DNA from: Gnetum montanum
Lineage: Eukaryota > Streptophyta > Gnetopsida > Gnetales > Gnetaceae
NCBI GenBank assembly: GCA_015680685.1
Contig: MNCI01005181.1
Coordinates: 189,846-253,845 of the forward strand
Length of the DNA stretch: 64,000 nt
Direction: 5' to 3'
Each line of letters begins with the position of its first letter. The first letter of the stretch is position 1. This document shows positions 1-12,152 of this stretch, piece after piece. The position numbers and the translations under genes were made by a program. The notes beneath the pieces are model-generated. The model was given only the letters and a program-made list of their open reading frames with translations, was not told the DNA's origin and ran no database searches.

Positions 1-1256
1 GAAATCACACCTGAATGGTACGATGACATTAAAACTTACCTTTTACAGGGTGAGCTACCATCTAAATTGACACATGCGCAGAAAGATGCGATCCGCAAGC
101 GGGCTAGGCAATACATCATCATCGGAGACAACACTCTTTGTAGATGCTCCTTTGATGGCGTGCTACTTGCTTGCATTGACAAAAACCAAGGGCAGCATAT
201 AGTCGGCGAAGTTCACGAGGGACTGTGCGGTGGCCACGTAGCACCACGGGCTATGGCCCTAAAAATCTGTCGCTTAGGATACTACTGGCCGTGCATGGAA
301 AAGAATTGCCTGACAAAGGTTAAAACTTGTGACACATGTCAGCGTCACGTGAATCTCATACACGTGTCACCTACAGAATTACATACAACGCAGATAACAT
401 GGCCATTTCAGCGATGGGGACTAGACATTATAGGCCCCATCACGCCGAAATCTTCCGCAGGTCATAGCTTCATTATTACCGCTACTGAATAATTTACAAA
501 GTGGGTAGAGGCTGTTCTCCTGCGAAAGATCACATCTCAGCAGATTTCCCATTTTATCCTTGACAATATAGTAATCAGATTTGGTCTCCCGATGACTATC
601 GTGACCGACAATGGGCCACAGTTTAGTAGCGCGGAAACCAAATCCTTCTGTGATAACCTGGGCATTAGACAATCTTTTTTCTCCTCCTATTACCCGCAAG
701 CGAATGGTCAAGCTGAAGCAACGAACAAGGTGATCATCAATCTGCTCAAGAAAATGCTCGACGGCAACAAAAGACGGTGGCACGAATGGATCCTCTATGT
801 GCTATGGGCGTATCATACTACGTGTAAGACGGCTACGGGTAGTACACCCTATAGCCTGGTTTACGGGTCTGAAGCAATGCTGCCTCTTGAGTTGCAAATT
901 CCTTCTCTGAGAATGGCCCTCTCCATGGTTATAAATGAGGCTCAACATATCGAGTCTCGGATCGCGGATCTGGATTCAGTAGAAGAGAAGCGGATACAGG
1001 CTCTTGACACGATTGAAAGATATCAAGACAAACAGAGATATAAACATCGACACAACCTTCAACAGCACCCGATCAAGAAAGGAGATCTAGTCTTAAGGCT
1101 GTGCGTGAACCAGTAGGCAAGTTCTTTGCAAATTGGGAAGGCCCTTTCTTGGTGGTTGACACGTACAGCAACGGAGCATTCAAGTTAGCAGACGTCAACG
1201 GTAATGAATTACCAAATCCTGTAAATCATGTGTATTTGAAGCAGTATTACATTTAG
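1..1256 (+). pseudogene. Ty3/gypsy pol, integrase part (element A), broken
   Basis: This is the C-terminal pol part, which would insert the cDNA copy into the host genome. An HHCC zinc-binding module is visible (HEGLCGGH near 210-240 and CDTCQRH near 330-350). The integrase core follows, with catalytic D in GLDIIGP (about 420), D in VTDNGPQF (about 604) and E in NGQAEATNK (about 716); the last two are separated by 35 residues as in the DD35E family. Frame 1 is open from base 1 except for a TAA at 490-492. Near 1090-1100 one base is missing relative to B, after which the frame shifts; the homologous C-terminus can still be followed to TAG 1254-1256. One stop plus one frameshift make it non-functional. 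B keeps the same region with different lesions. Confidence 0.9.
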
Positions 1257-1287
1257 CAGCATCTATGGTGTCAACAACAGGTATGGC

Positions 1288-1835
1288 AATACTCGTCCGC
1301 CACGACGCTAAACTGGCACTGACCGTCCACTACAACGCTAAACTGGCAATACACGTTCGCTACGACGCTAAACTGGCAACCACCGTTCGCTACGACGTAA
1401 AACTGGCATTCCTTGCATGCGTCTGCCACGACGCTAAACTGGCAATATGCGTCTTCTATGACGCTAAACTAGCAAGTTGTAACCATTCGCTACGACGTAA
1501 AATTGGCAATGTTGTACAGGTCCGCCAAGACGAAAAACTGGCATCTTTTGCACGCGTCCGCCACGACGCTAAACTGGCACGGGTAAGTAGCCGTCTGCTG
1601 AGACGTAAAACTAGCACAGCTCTGTCCTTGGGTCATGACATGAAACTGACATCAACAGCACGGTCTGCTGAGACCATAAATCAGACACACCACCGTCCGC
1701 TACGATGTAAAACTAGCATTTCTCGGTCTGCCTGGACTTTAAACTAGGACCATGGTCTGCTGAGACTTAAAACCAGCAATGACAGTATACCAGGACTTAA
1801 AACTGGGACTTACAGGCTACTGCCATGTAAATCAA
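1288..1835 (+). repeat. Tandem array of mini-hairpin units after pol (element A)
   Basis: About 17 degenerate units of roughly 25-37 bp follow the pol stop. Each has a short inverted repeat, for example CGTCCGCTACGACG, then a linker like TAAAACTGGCA and a variable spacer. Stems differ between units but keep pairing: CGTC/GACG, CGTCT/AGACG, GGTCT/AGACC. A 160-codon open frame (1265-1747) runs through it and repeats the peptide HDAKLA; because other units keep pairing rather than reading frame, I regard that frame as a by-product. The matching array in B is at 20871-21380. Confidence 0.85.
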
Positions 1836-2846
1836 ATGAGCGTGATCATCTCTGTATAGTTGCATGACAAACGAGATGGGATACTGGGACAGTCCCAGCG
1901 TCGCCAACCCACCAGCATCCTACTGATTCCTCGGATGAGTTGAGGGGCATCTTACTGATCCCTCGAAGATGCCGTCGCTATGCCCAATGCAATGGTGGTA
2001 CCTCTGAGAGTTTAGTCCCGCCAGCCGGAGCCCCGATGAAATCCTCGTTGACAACGACCTCGGGAACCTCTGCCGATCATCGCTATCGGATGCCGGCATC
2101 ACAAATTCATCTAGCTGGTTCTTTGCCTAACCAGTTGAGTGCACTGTGTCTGATGTCTTTTGGCGAAGATATGCTAGGCCAATCGTCAGGATTGGCGGCT
2201 CCGCCCTCATGCTCCAGCCCCTTCTTCATGGCCCAATAGCTCTATCTCGCATCAAACGGCACTCGTTTTGACAACCTCGCCTCTTGTTCGCATGAGCAAT
2301 GATGTCCTCTATTTTCTGTTGTGGCTGCAGGTTACTTGCTTCGAGGATGTCATTCAAAGGTACGTGCATCTGAGCGGTGAAGTACAATAGCGTTTTGAGA
2401 TGGCTGCTCAGGTTTTCTCGACCACTTAGATCTGCATGCCTATACCTCTCATAATCCTACCCTTAGCTCTTATTTCATTTCATCCCTACCACCCGCTTCC
2501 TATACGCAAAAGCTACATACGCAAGTGTCCATTTTCTGCACTCACACTAGCAGAGATATCGCAGAAGTGATGCGCCATGCTCCTTTTGCAAGCATTCCTG
2601 CTATAATCGGCGACAGAGAGATCTGATGCTGATGCGCTACGCTCGTCTGAAAGCATTCCTGTTGACATGTCTTCACTGAACCTGTTTCCTACTATGGCAT
2701 TCTATCTCCCATTCCCTCCAGCTTTGCTCTTCCATGTTCACAGGTTAATGCTTGAGTAGCCATGGACGGACGTTGTTCTTGCTTCTACCAATCCGATGTT
2801 TCGTATTCTTTGTCGACGTCTTTCAGGCAAGCCCTCCAACCGTCCA
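1836..2846 (+). other. Post-pol region of element A, conserved with B
   Basis: About 1 kb between the hairpin array and the polypurine tract. The part 1930-2400 matches 20309-20815 in B (opposite strand) at nucleotide level and in conceptual peptides: GILLIPRRCR in A against GILLTPRRCR in B, and GYLLRGC in both. The frames are broken in both copies. It is either the decayed remnant of an extra ORF before the LTR or simply conserved 3' untranslated sequence; I cannot tell which. Confidence 0.5.
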
Positions 2847-2860
2847 CAAAGAGGGGCCAT
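2847..2860 (+). promoter_or_regulatory. Polypurine tract of element A
   Basis: AAAGAGGGGCCAT lies directly before the LTR start TGAAACACC. The same tract stands in reverse complement next to the 3' LTR of B (19654-19667). Plus-strand cDNA synthesis is primed here in LTR elements. Confidence 0.8.
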
Positions 2861-4419
2861 TGAAACACCATGAAAATTACGAGTCGACCTTAGGCAAAGA
2901 TTCGCATTTCAGGCAAGGGCGCATGTCAGAATTCCAAAAGGGAGAATAAGACAGAGCAACACCAAGAGGCGCATAGCATCAAGTCTTCAACTTCTTGTGT
3001 AGATTCCTAATCTTACTATGTTTTCTCTGTTTACACTATACCACACGATGTAGCATAATGGCGCTTAGCATGATTCTGTTTAAATATAGTCCGGCATCAG
3101 AAGGATAGTTACTTCGGCATAGGGAGAGGCTTGAGCAGCGTAATATGTGACTTCTTGTATATTTTGCTAAGTCTTTTGTTCAAGGCCAGGTTTACGCTCT
3201 GTTACGCACGGTAGCGTAATGAGCTCCAAAATAGTCAAAGGCAAAGTCTAAGAAAGTGTGATTGCTCATCATACGCTCATTACGCAACGCAGCGTATCGC
3301 AGCGTATTGCACTGCCAAGCTAAACATTGTTTTACGCTTCATTACGTGCGGTTGCGTAAGCAAGCGTAAAACAGCTTAAATCCATGGCTTCCATGTTATG
3401 TCATGCTCGTGCACGCAACGCAGCGTGAATGAGCGTAATATAACCCAAAGACAGTTGAAATACACCCGACGCACATCTGTTCTTTACACGCACAATACAC
3501 AAATAAGCGTATTATGCATAGTCATGAAGTTTGACACAAAAATGGTTAGACCAACAGTACCCGAAACATTTGGGACACATGTCATCAGGGTTGCGTCTTT
3601 TCCATAGGGCGTCGTAGCCTATAAATACCCCAGTTGACAAAGATACGGGGGTTGGAAAATCAAAGAAGCAAAGGCATTTTTCTAAGCACTGGAGCACTTA
3701 TCACTTTGAGCAGAGATACAGAGAGGGAGCACTTTGGCAATTGTTGCTAGCATCACCTTCCGGCAGAAAGAGAGCACAGTTCGCTTTGAGCATCAGCAAC
3801 AAGAGTAGTCATTCTATTAGGGAAGACACAGCTTTCTCCATCAGCGACCACTGGCGGTCCTAAATAGAAACTACCTAAGGCGAAAGAAGCGGATCCAAGG
3901 TCGTAGGATCATCTTGCACAGTTCGCAGGCTCTATTGGTCAGAAACAGTTGATTGATAGACGTCACAGCTTGACCTTCCTTGCATCCCACCTTTGGCCCA
4001 TGAGGTAGACTGGACTTCCATTTGGGTAGTTTTCTTGTTGTTTTGTGCTTACTTTACATCCAGTAATTGGGGTCTCCCCAGTGTCATGTGATATACAAAA
4101 TATACATTTTTCAAGTCAAAGCATAGATCTTGAGACTACGCGTTTCTCTTGTATTAGCCTCCTCTTATCGTGTTTAGCGTTATCATCGTTACAATTCATC
4201 TACGTCATTTTCCCCTCATTTTGCGATTCCTCGAATCAGATCGTTCCACGAGATATTCATCGGTTTACTGATTAGTAAGTCCCTGTCTGATCGACAAGAC
4301 CGTTCAGGGCGCCGCGGATTCATTTTTCCAGCATAGCCCTCGCACGCATCCATGGTTAAAACTGTGTACACGGGATTTTGTTTGGTATTTTCCAACTGCC
4401 GACATTTTCCGTCGTTACA
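2861..4419 (+). repeat. 3' LTR of element A
   Basis: It starts TGAAACACC and ends GTCGTTACA, about 1.56 kb. It aligns with the LTRs of B, but B extends about 43 bp further to TCATTACA, so A's right end may be a truncated or alternative end. A TATA box (TATAAATA, about 3620-3627) should start transcription. Upstream of it lie several quasi-palindromes built from TTACGC and GCGTAA. Short ORFs inside (for example 4045-4275) look fortuitous. Confidence 0.8.
3180..3450. repeat. Cluster of TTACGC/GCGTAA quasi-palindromes in the A LTR
   Basis: At least four stretches of about 35-45 bp pair a forward TTACGC or ACGCTC with a reverse GCGTAA or GAGCGT, for example near 3192-3225, 3272-3310, 3334-3370 and 3415-3440. 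Homologous stretches lie in the B LTRs at 18985-19500 and 33850-34350. They sit in the U3 part upstream of the TATA box. Confidence 0.7.
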
Positions 4420-6715
4420 CAGGTCACGGTCAACTAGTGCTAAGGTCACAATCAAGACTTTAGTAGATATAGATCACAATATCGTTACAAAAATAGGTTT
4501 CTATTGAATTTCTTCTTTCTTACAAGTTATAGCACTCAAGAAGTGCAGTCGTAGTAGAAATTTTTAAAGGACATGAGTCATGACCTAGTTGCATTGAAGT
4601 CATGTTACAAGTTATGATAGAATTCAAAGAAAATATTAGTTACGTTAGAACCACAACAAGTTTGTATCATGAAATAAGAATGGCATGAGTCATGATCTAG
4701 GCATAGCAGGGTCATGTGAAGCTCAATTCTAAAATGTTATCAACGTATCTACCTTATGGTGATTGGAAAGGAATTCATAAATGATTTCTAGTAGGAATCT
4801 CAAAGCCAATGTGAGGCATGTCAATGTCCATCTAGTTCAAAAATAGATACTATATGAATGATACAAATCATAATTGAATCGTAATAGGATAATAAAAAAA
4901 TAGAAACTAGATTTTTAACTATAGTTGAAGACTTGTACATATGATGAACTTTAGGTAAAGCCAAGAGAGCTTCTAAAAGGCTTGTATATTATTTATTTCT
5001 TAGATGAAGCGAGTGACATATATGCATAGTTATTTATATGATACTTAAGATGCACATCATAAGATATATGTTAATTTTCATCACCATATGTATGGAGGTT
5101 GTTGTAAATTCATAGGCTTATTTTAGATGAGTCTAGTATGGAAATTGTATGCTCAAGTAGGCTTTTTTTAATTGTAAATGTGATATGATATTAGATATGA
5201 AAATGGCTTGGGATTTAGCTAAGTTGGTGATATGACACTATATTTGAGCTATAATGCATGGTACTTGCATATGTTTTCAATATGATGATATACAATGTAA
5301 TTGATGGAACTTGATTATGATTTTTTTAGGATTATATATGACATGGTTTATGGTATTCAATTATCATTTTTGTATGATTATGTGTGATGTGATTGATGTC
5401 TTAGGGATGATACATGTAGCACTATTTTCTTATCGTCATCGATTGGATTTAATGGGCTTTGATGTATGATGATATTGATGAGCAATGACTATCTGACATG
5501 ATATTAATGGGTCATGGTTAATGATTTTGGATCTGACATAAGGATGTAAATTAGTTGATTATGAAGCATCCTGGAGAAGTTAGTATGATTCCTGCTATGA
5601 TGCATTAATGAAATTCCTATTATAAGCCTCATCCTAATAGTGGAAGTGCATAGGTATATTAATTCCTATAGCTAATATGAGATCTTAAGGCATTATCAAC
5701 ATGCATGTATCTACTCTCTAGAACGTTAGTTTTCATGGAGCTATAGATAAGGCAACAAGTAGTAGCACCAATACTAGATTTAGTAATGAAAAACTAATTA
5801 AAAACCTATAGACATAATTAGAAATTAATTACATATTATAACATTACATTCTTACATTGAATGTGAATGTGTCAACTATCATAGGATATTTCATGAGACA
5901 TTGAAAGGATAGAAATCCCCTTGACATAGAGTACCACATAATGAGACAATGATGGTTATGATTTCCTTTGACATCATGTGCTATGTGACAAGCTAGTAGT
6001 GGTTGGTTATTTAGTATTGTTAAGTTGCATATGAAGTTTGATACATGGTATTAGTTGCTAAAGGATTGTGCCTATTGTATGGTTAGTTCAGTAGTGGTAT
6101 TCAAGGATTATTATTAATAGTTTGATTTGAGTGTTTATGTCTTACTTAGTAATATGATGAATCCATGATACATGATTTCATTATTTTAAACAATTCCTTG
6201 GATGTTGTTATAACTACATGATATGATGTTATATATATGCCTGAGATGTACTGACTTTATTGTAGGTTGTTCAATAAGCCTCACATCTATCCTCTAGTAC
6301 AAAATTAGACTTCTCATCCATAGGGAACATGGAAAGGATTCCTACTCAATCTTGTACTAACCTTCTTTGTATGTAAGTGATGAAGCTAGGAGCTCAAGAC
6401 AGAAAGAAGATAGAGGAAGGTAATGGTAGATTTGGTCCATGATCTTGTCTCTATTCATACATGTTTAATGTAAACGATTAATCTATCTATTGATATTTTG
6501 GTCTAGAAAACACATGAGATGTGGTATTGGTGTAAAATATGTATAATGTTTATGTTTAGGTAGTGTGTGTGTTAGACTCATAAACTATTATATTCCATGA
6601 TGGTGTTACCTATTAAATAGCTTGGTGATGTATTATCTTATTGATATTTATATATGCATAGTTTTTCCAATCTGGTATATAGGTATTTCATGTGATTAAT
6701 TAGTGTATGCAAGTA
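4420..6715 (+). repeat. 5' LTR of chromovirus F (left part missing)
   Basis: AT-rich sequence without genes. It aligns over most of its length with the 3' LTR of F: 4510-4700 with 9370-9540, 5400-5560 with 10260-10400, 6060-6160 with 10900-10982, and 6240-6700 with 39990-40440. The first 1.3 kb of the LTR should lie left of element A, outside the window. The right end, about 6715, is estimated from loss of similarity. Confidence 0.7.
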
Positions 6716-7269
6716 ATTTTTTAGGGTGTAGTTTAATCTAGCCAAGACCATGATAGTTTGAGATTGGCCAATTACATAGATAATTATAAAGGTTTATAGT
6801 TTCATAGGGTTGATAGCGTACTATCTTATATTTGGGGAGTGTTTTCTCTATATATCTTCTTATTTGATTCAATTGATGAGAAAGGAGATTAATTTTTCTT
6901 GGAACTTAGCTTATTAGATAGTGTTTGATATGAAAAAGTATAAACTGGTGATTTCTTTAGTATCATATAGCAAAATAGAGTTGAACATACAATGGAAGAG
7001 ATTGGTAGAGCTTCTAGTAGACTTTAATTTCATCATTTAGATAGGCCTAGTAGATTTAACCAAGTGATAGATACTTTGAGTATAGTTACTACTAGATTTA
7101 TTAATTTAATTATTTAATCAAACTTTTATGATAATTTATGAAAGTAGTAGTTACAAGATCCTTGGTGTGGAGAGTTGTAGCTACAAATTACAACAAATAA
7201 ACCAGTTACTATAGATAGTTAAGGTATTCTTTAGAGAGATGGCCACATATGTGTTCTAGTTGAACTATA
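6716..7269 (+). other. Internal region of F without recognisable coding sequence
   Basis: AT-rich sequence between the 5' LTR and the integrase remnant. I see no readable gag, protease or reverse transcriptase here, so most of the F coding region has been deleted or has decayed beyond recognition. Confidence 0.4.
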
Positions 7270-8040
7270 TTCTCAAACATATGATGAGGCACATATTAGT
7301 ATGTACTAGATGCATCCAAATAGTAAGAAGAGATACTAGAGCATTCAATGCATATATTGGTGGTTTGGTATGTAGAGAGAAGTTGGTTACTATTTTTTTT
7401 ATTTTCTAGTATAGTAGCATGTGAAAATATAGAATCAAATACCTAGTGGTTCATTTCATTCCCATGATATTTCACTATGAAAATGGAAGACTATTAGGAT
7501 GGATTTCATTATAGGTTTTCCTAGTACTCGAAGAGGTTATGATGTTGTTTACGTAACTATGGACATGCTCACATAGTTGGTACATTTCCTTGTCATCAAA
7601 GTTGCAATAAGCATAGAGGTGACCATCCAATTATATATCATAGAGATACTACAATTTACTAGTGTTTCATAAAAGATCATTAATGTTAGAGATGCTAGAT
7701 TTATATTTAAAATATAAAGACAATTTCAAAGGGACATGGGCACATAGTAAAACTTGAGTTTAGAATATCATCCATATACCAATGAATAGAGAGAGTGAAA
7801 GAACTAGATTCTTGAGGATATGTTACATGCATGTGCTTTTCAATATAGAGATAGTTATTTGCAACATGATGTTACTTATGTAAAGAAGATAGCTTAGATC
7901 ATTAATAGAATCTATCAACAATTTTTTTGTAGAACAATTATTATGATGAAGATGCTCTAGGATAGGCATGAATCATAGAAGATCATATGGGAGGTAGAAA
8001 TTGATATGTGGATTGGGTATCTAAAGATCTTTCAAGAGGA
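7270..8040 (+). pseudogene. Chromovirus-type integrase with chromodomain remnant (F)
   Basis: Heavily broken, but readable in pieces across frames. A zinc-binding module remnant reads HPNSKKRY with YWWFGM (about 7310-7365). The core begins RMDFIIGFPSTRRGYD (7495-7540), matching the MDFI-GLP-TR-GYD signature of chromovirus integrases. Later ILEDMLHACAF (about 7810-7843) matches the family's ILEDMLRACAL block. Near 7960-8035 a stretch reading IIWEVEIDMW resembles the WE-E--M end of a chromodomain. Together with the very long LTRs this suggests the Tekay/Del lineage. Stops occur throughout, so it cannot be functional. Confidence 0.7.
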
Positions 8041-8049
8041 ACATTCTCT

Positions 8050-8061
8050 AATGGGGGAGAG
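8050..8061 (+). promoter_or_regulatory. Polypurine tract of chromovirus F
   Basis: AATGGGGGAGAG directly precedes the LTR start TGTAATCCC at 8062. Confidence 0.7.
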
Positions 8062-10982
8062 TGTAATCCCTTACCATATAGCCTCAAAATATTACATTAT
8101 GTTTGCTTGTGTATGTAATTTTTTATGATTGGGTTCACGGAGATGTATAGTTAGTTTTAATATTTTAGTAATATATTTTATAAGATCGTATGATTCTATA
8201 ATTATGATTATGATTTACCATGATCATGCATATTGATCTTGCTAGATGTATAGTATGGTATTTATGATTAGTAGGGTATGAAAGCTATGAGTGAATACTA
8301 AGCACTCAATAGGTATGATCTCAATTTATATGATGTTATGTTATGCATTCATGTTCATGATGATAGTGTTGTTTGGCAAATCATGTTAGGATGTTATGCA
8401 CATAGAGAGTTAATGTTGTTTGGTAAACCATGTTATAAATATTATGTGATGTTATGATTATTATTATGATTATGATGTTATGAATGTTTGAGTCATAGAG
8501 CTACTTGGTATGCTTCAATATGCATGTATGGTTTCTTGAATATGTTGTAGATATATATGATGTCTAAAGGTTCAATTAATATTTTAATTGGATGTCTTGT
8601 GAGTATGTTATAAAGAGTGTGAGTCTTGTCGTATTAGTTGGGATAGGAAAAATGAATGGAAGACTATAAAATTTCTAACTAAAAATTAAAGTATCTTATT
8701 ATATATATTTAATCTATATTTATATTAAAAACATATCAAACATAAACTTAATTCTACCTCTTACTCATTCTTCCTTGGTTTCTCGAGTTTCATCTAGTAC
8801 CTTCTCTTCCACTATTTCTCTAATTTTTGATAGACTTTGATGATTTCTCAGATATTGAAAGACTAGTTTTAGATAGGCTATAGTTTGAAAATTTTGGTTC
8901 AAATTTTGGTGGATCCAAGAAATTTTTTAAAATATTTTGATGCTTCACTTCCAATTTTTCAAGTTTTGGCATTTCTTTGAATTTAGTTGGTAGCCTTTAC
9001 TATTTTCTTATTTTAGTATATTTGATTAGTATGCACAAATAGGGATCTAGATGAAGGGATAAATAGGATTTGAAATGTGTATCATAACTATGTTTGTATT
9101 TAAATGTTAAACTATTGTGTTTTACATTCTTGTATATGATGTCAATGAGTTTGATATGCTCATTTGGAAGTTATGATGTGGGGTTCCATAAGTAGTAACA
9201 TTCTTATTACTATAATTTAAGAATGTCTAAAGGACACTATCAACATCTAAAGCTAGATAATAGAAAGAGGACATCATGTCCTTTTAGTATGCATTTTAGT
9301 TATTTCTATTTCTCTATCATTACATGTTTTACTACAAATGCAAGTGTTCTTGTGATACTAAGGTTTTGTTGAATTTTTTCATCTTTGTAAGTCATAGCAC
9401 CCATGTGCTACAAATGTAGTAGAAATTTGTAAGGTGCATGAGTTTCAATACATTTACACTGTAAGTTATGAGAAAATTCATAGAAAATAATAGTTATGGT
9501 GAGATCATGACAAGGTCATATCATCATATAAGATCAATTTGATTTGTGGTATAGACATGGATGGATCATGTCTAGCTTAACTCCATAATTTTATCACTAT
9601 TATTATTAGCAAAAACATTACAAGGAATTCATGATAGGAATTGTGAAGCTAGTGTAAGGTACACTCAGGTCATACCTAGTTTAAAACTGTATACCACATG
9701 GATAATGCAATCTATGCTTGGATTGTGACAAGATAGGATAGGAACAAAAATTAGATTCTTTATGATAAATGAAGACCTATATATGTACTAGACCTTAGAT
9801 CAAGGTGAAAAAGCTTGTTAAAAAATTCTAAGTTATTTTTATCTCTGATAAAGGGAGTAGTATATGTATGTAGTTATTTATATCATACATGGGATACACA
9901 TCATAAGATATCCATTAGGTGCCACCACCATATGTATTGAGGTTACTAAAAATTCATAGGGTCACGTTGGATGAGCCTACTATGGTAGTTATGCACTTAA
10001 GTAAGCTCTATGTTTATTGTACTTGTGAAATGAGGCTAGGTATGAAAATGTCTTAGGATTTATTTTGTGATATGATATTATTTGTAAGCTATAATGTATG
10101 GCACTTAATTATGCTCTTGATATGATGATGTATGATGTAATTGATGATACTTGGTTATCCTTTCATTAAGATGATATATGATGTGATCAATGGTATTTGG
10201 TTATCCTTGCATTACAATGACATATGATATGATTGATGGCATAAAGATTATGCATGTAGCACTAGTAGCTTATGGTCATTGATTAATTTTAATGGGCTAT
10301 GATCTATGATGATATTGATGAGCTATGACTATGTGACATGACATTAATGAGCCATGATTACATTATGATTGAGCTAACATGAGGATGTAAATCAATTAGG
10401 TTGATGATGAGGCATTGTAAAGTAGTTGGAATGATTCCCACTATGATACATCAATGAGACTCCCTTCTCAAGTATCATTCTAAAAGTATAAGAGTATAGC
10501 TATATTAGTTCCTACTACAATATCTTGGAGCATTAGAAACATGCAAAAATCTACCCTTTAGAAGGTTAGTAGTCATGGAGCTACAAATGAGATAGTATGT
10601 ACTAGCATCTAATGGAAAATTTATCAGAGACCTACAAGCACAATTAGAGATTAAGTACTCATGAAAATGTTCCATGCTTATAGTAAAAATAGATGTGTTA
10701 GGTGCCTTAAGGAATTATATAACAAAGCATGAAGAATTAGAGATCACATTGGCATAATGTGTCATGTGATAAGACAATGATGGTTATGATTATCTTGGCC
10801 ATAACATGTCATGTGATGAGCTTGTAATGGTTACTTATTTAGTAGTGTTGAGTTGCATATGAATTCTAGTACATGATATCAATTGATCAAGAACCATGAT
10901 TTCTAAATGTTAAATTAAGTAGATGTATTTGAGGATTGTTATTGCTACTTTGATTTGAGTATTCATGCCTTGGTATATATTA
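8062..10982 (+). repeat. 3' LTR of chromovirus F, left part
   Basis: It starts TGTAATCCC after the polypurine tract. It is interrupted at 10982 by C1 and resumes at 39898, running to about 40460, so the full LTR is about 3.5 kb. No coding sequence is seen in these 2.9 kb. The five bases before the C1 insertion read TATTA. Confidence 0.75.
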
Positions 10983-12104
10983 TGTTGACCTTTTGGTATG
11001 TCAAAACCTTAGCGAAAATGGAAAATGTAGAATGTGTATGTGTGATTGTAATATTTTCAGACCATGAAAGAGTATAATGACCAAGGACTTTAAATAGAAA
11101 TCCAAGACTTCAAAAAAAGAGTTGATTTAGAATGAGATCCATGTTGAGATGTTGAAATGAAGGCTAAGTGGACAAGGTAAGAGAATGGATAGAAATGAAT
11201 TCTATGATCCAAAAAAAGATGTTCCAAGGACTACTAGAATGCCAAAATGACAAAGGGATTCTTCAGAAATCAAAATGAGCTAGCAAAGTAGATGTCTCAC
11301 AAAAACAACCAATGTCTATCTTGGAGAATAGACATCTCATGATAGACATCTCACTATAGACATCTCAACTTTTCTGTAGATGTCTCTCTTGCATTGATGT
11401 TATTCACAATTATACATCTCATCTTCAAAGTAAACATCTAAATTTTCCATTTAGTTGTTGTTTCATGAATTCCAATGAGTTTTAGAAAAATCAAAGTGTA
11501 TAAGACTAAGTGGAAATATTGGAAAATATGAAAGTTTTTTTCATTATCAAATCTATTCAAGGCTATTCAAAGAGACTTTGTGTTTTTCCTTCATTGTATT
11601 ATCTTTTGTATGCATTAGTTGTATTGAGCCTCATTACAAGGACTTTATAAATCAATTTACACTTTCTCCTTAATCTTTTTCTTTCTTTGTTTGTAGCCTT
11701 GTGGGGTTGATGTTCTTCTTATGAGAAGGCATCTTTGTTGAGCTTGTGAGTATCTTGTGGGGTTGAGTGGTTTTGTGATGATAAATCACTCCAATGTAAA
11801 GCTCATGTTTTTAAAGGTTATGAGATTCTTTAAATCATATTTTGAGCTTGTTGGTACCTTGCAGGTTTGACTAGTTTCATAGTGATGAAACACTCCAAAG
11901 CAAAGCTCAAATCTTGTAAACGTTATGATGTTATTCAAACCACATTTTTGAAGAAACAAAGTCCAAAGGTGTGCATGGATTCTACCCTCTAAGTATGGAT
12001 GTACCCAAGTGGGGGAACCAGATAAAAATTATGTTTTATTTTGGTGGTTGTAGCATTTTAATTAGGCAAATTATTCAACCCCTCTTCTAAGTTCTTGATT
12101 CACA
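10983..12104 (+). repeat. 5' LTR of C1
   Basis: It starts TGTTGACCTTTTGGTATG and ends GATTCACA. A TATA-like box (TATAAAT) lies near 11645. The start is shared by the copia LTRs at 13047, 17704, 38777 and 45494 (reverse), with a TGTGGACC variant at 54418 and 58864. The middle is rich in short repeated GACATCTC and AGATGTCT words. Confidence 0.8.
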
Positions 12105-12106
12105 AG

Positions 12107-12119
12107 TGATATTAGAGCC
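12107..12119 (+). promoter_or_regulatory. Primer binding site of C1
   Basis: TGATATTAGAGCC, two bases after the LTR end, matches with two changes the TGGTATCAGAGC complement of the 3' end of plant initiator tRNA-Met, the usual primer of Ty1/copia elements. Confidence 0.7.
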
Positions 12120-12152
12120 TGCTCAAGTTTATGCTTCACATTTTAAGAGTCA

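Larger units (their letters stand above)
1..4419 (+). mobile_element. Element A: 3' part of a Tat-type Ty3/gypsy LTR retrotransposon
   Basis: The window opens inside the pol gene of this element. In order it holds the end of the RNase H-integrase linker, integrase, a tandem hairpin array, about 1 kb of post-pol sequence, a polypurine tract and a full-length 3' LTR. It is close kin to element B (17981-34507, opposite strand): integrase, array, post-pol region and LTR all align by eye. The Tat assignment comes from B, where two RNase H domains are visible. It ends at 4419, inside sequence that matches the 5' LTR of chromovirus F, so A probably inserted into F. The 5' part lies outside the window. 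Confidence 0.85.

Noticed and set aside
421-783. 120-codon open frame on the minus strand
   Set aside because: Shadow of the integrase of A, which has all family motifs on the + strand.
1288-1835. CRISPR-like array
   Set aside because: Spacing and units are irregular, it lies in a plant retrotransposon, and similar units lie in sister elements; no cas genes.
4045-4455. Open frames on both strands at the end of the A LTR
   Set aside because: They lie inside the LTR, have no motif, and are not open in the B LTR.
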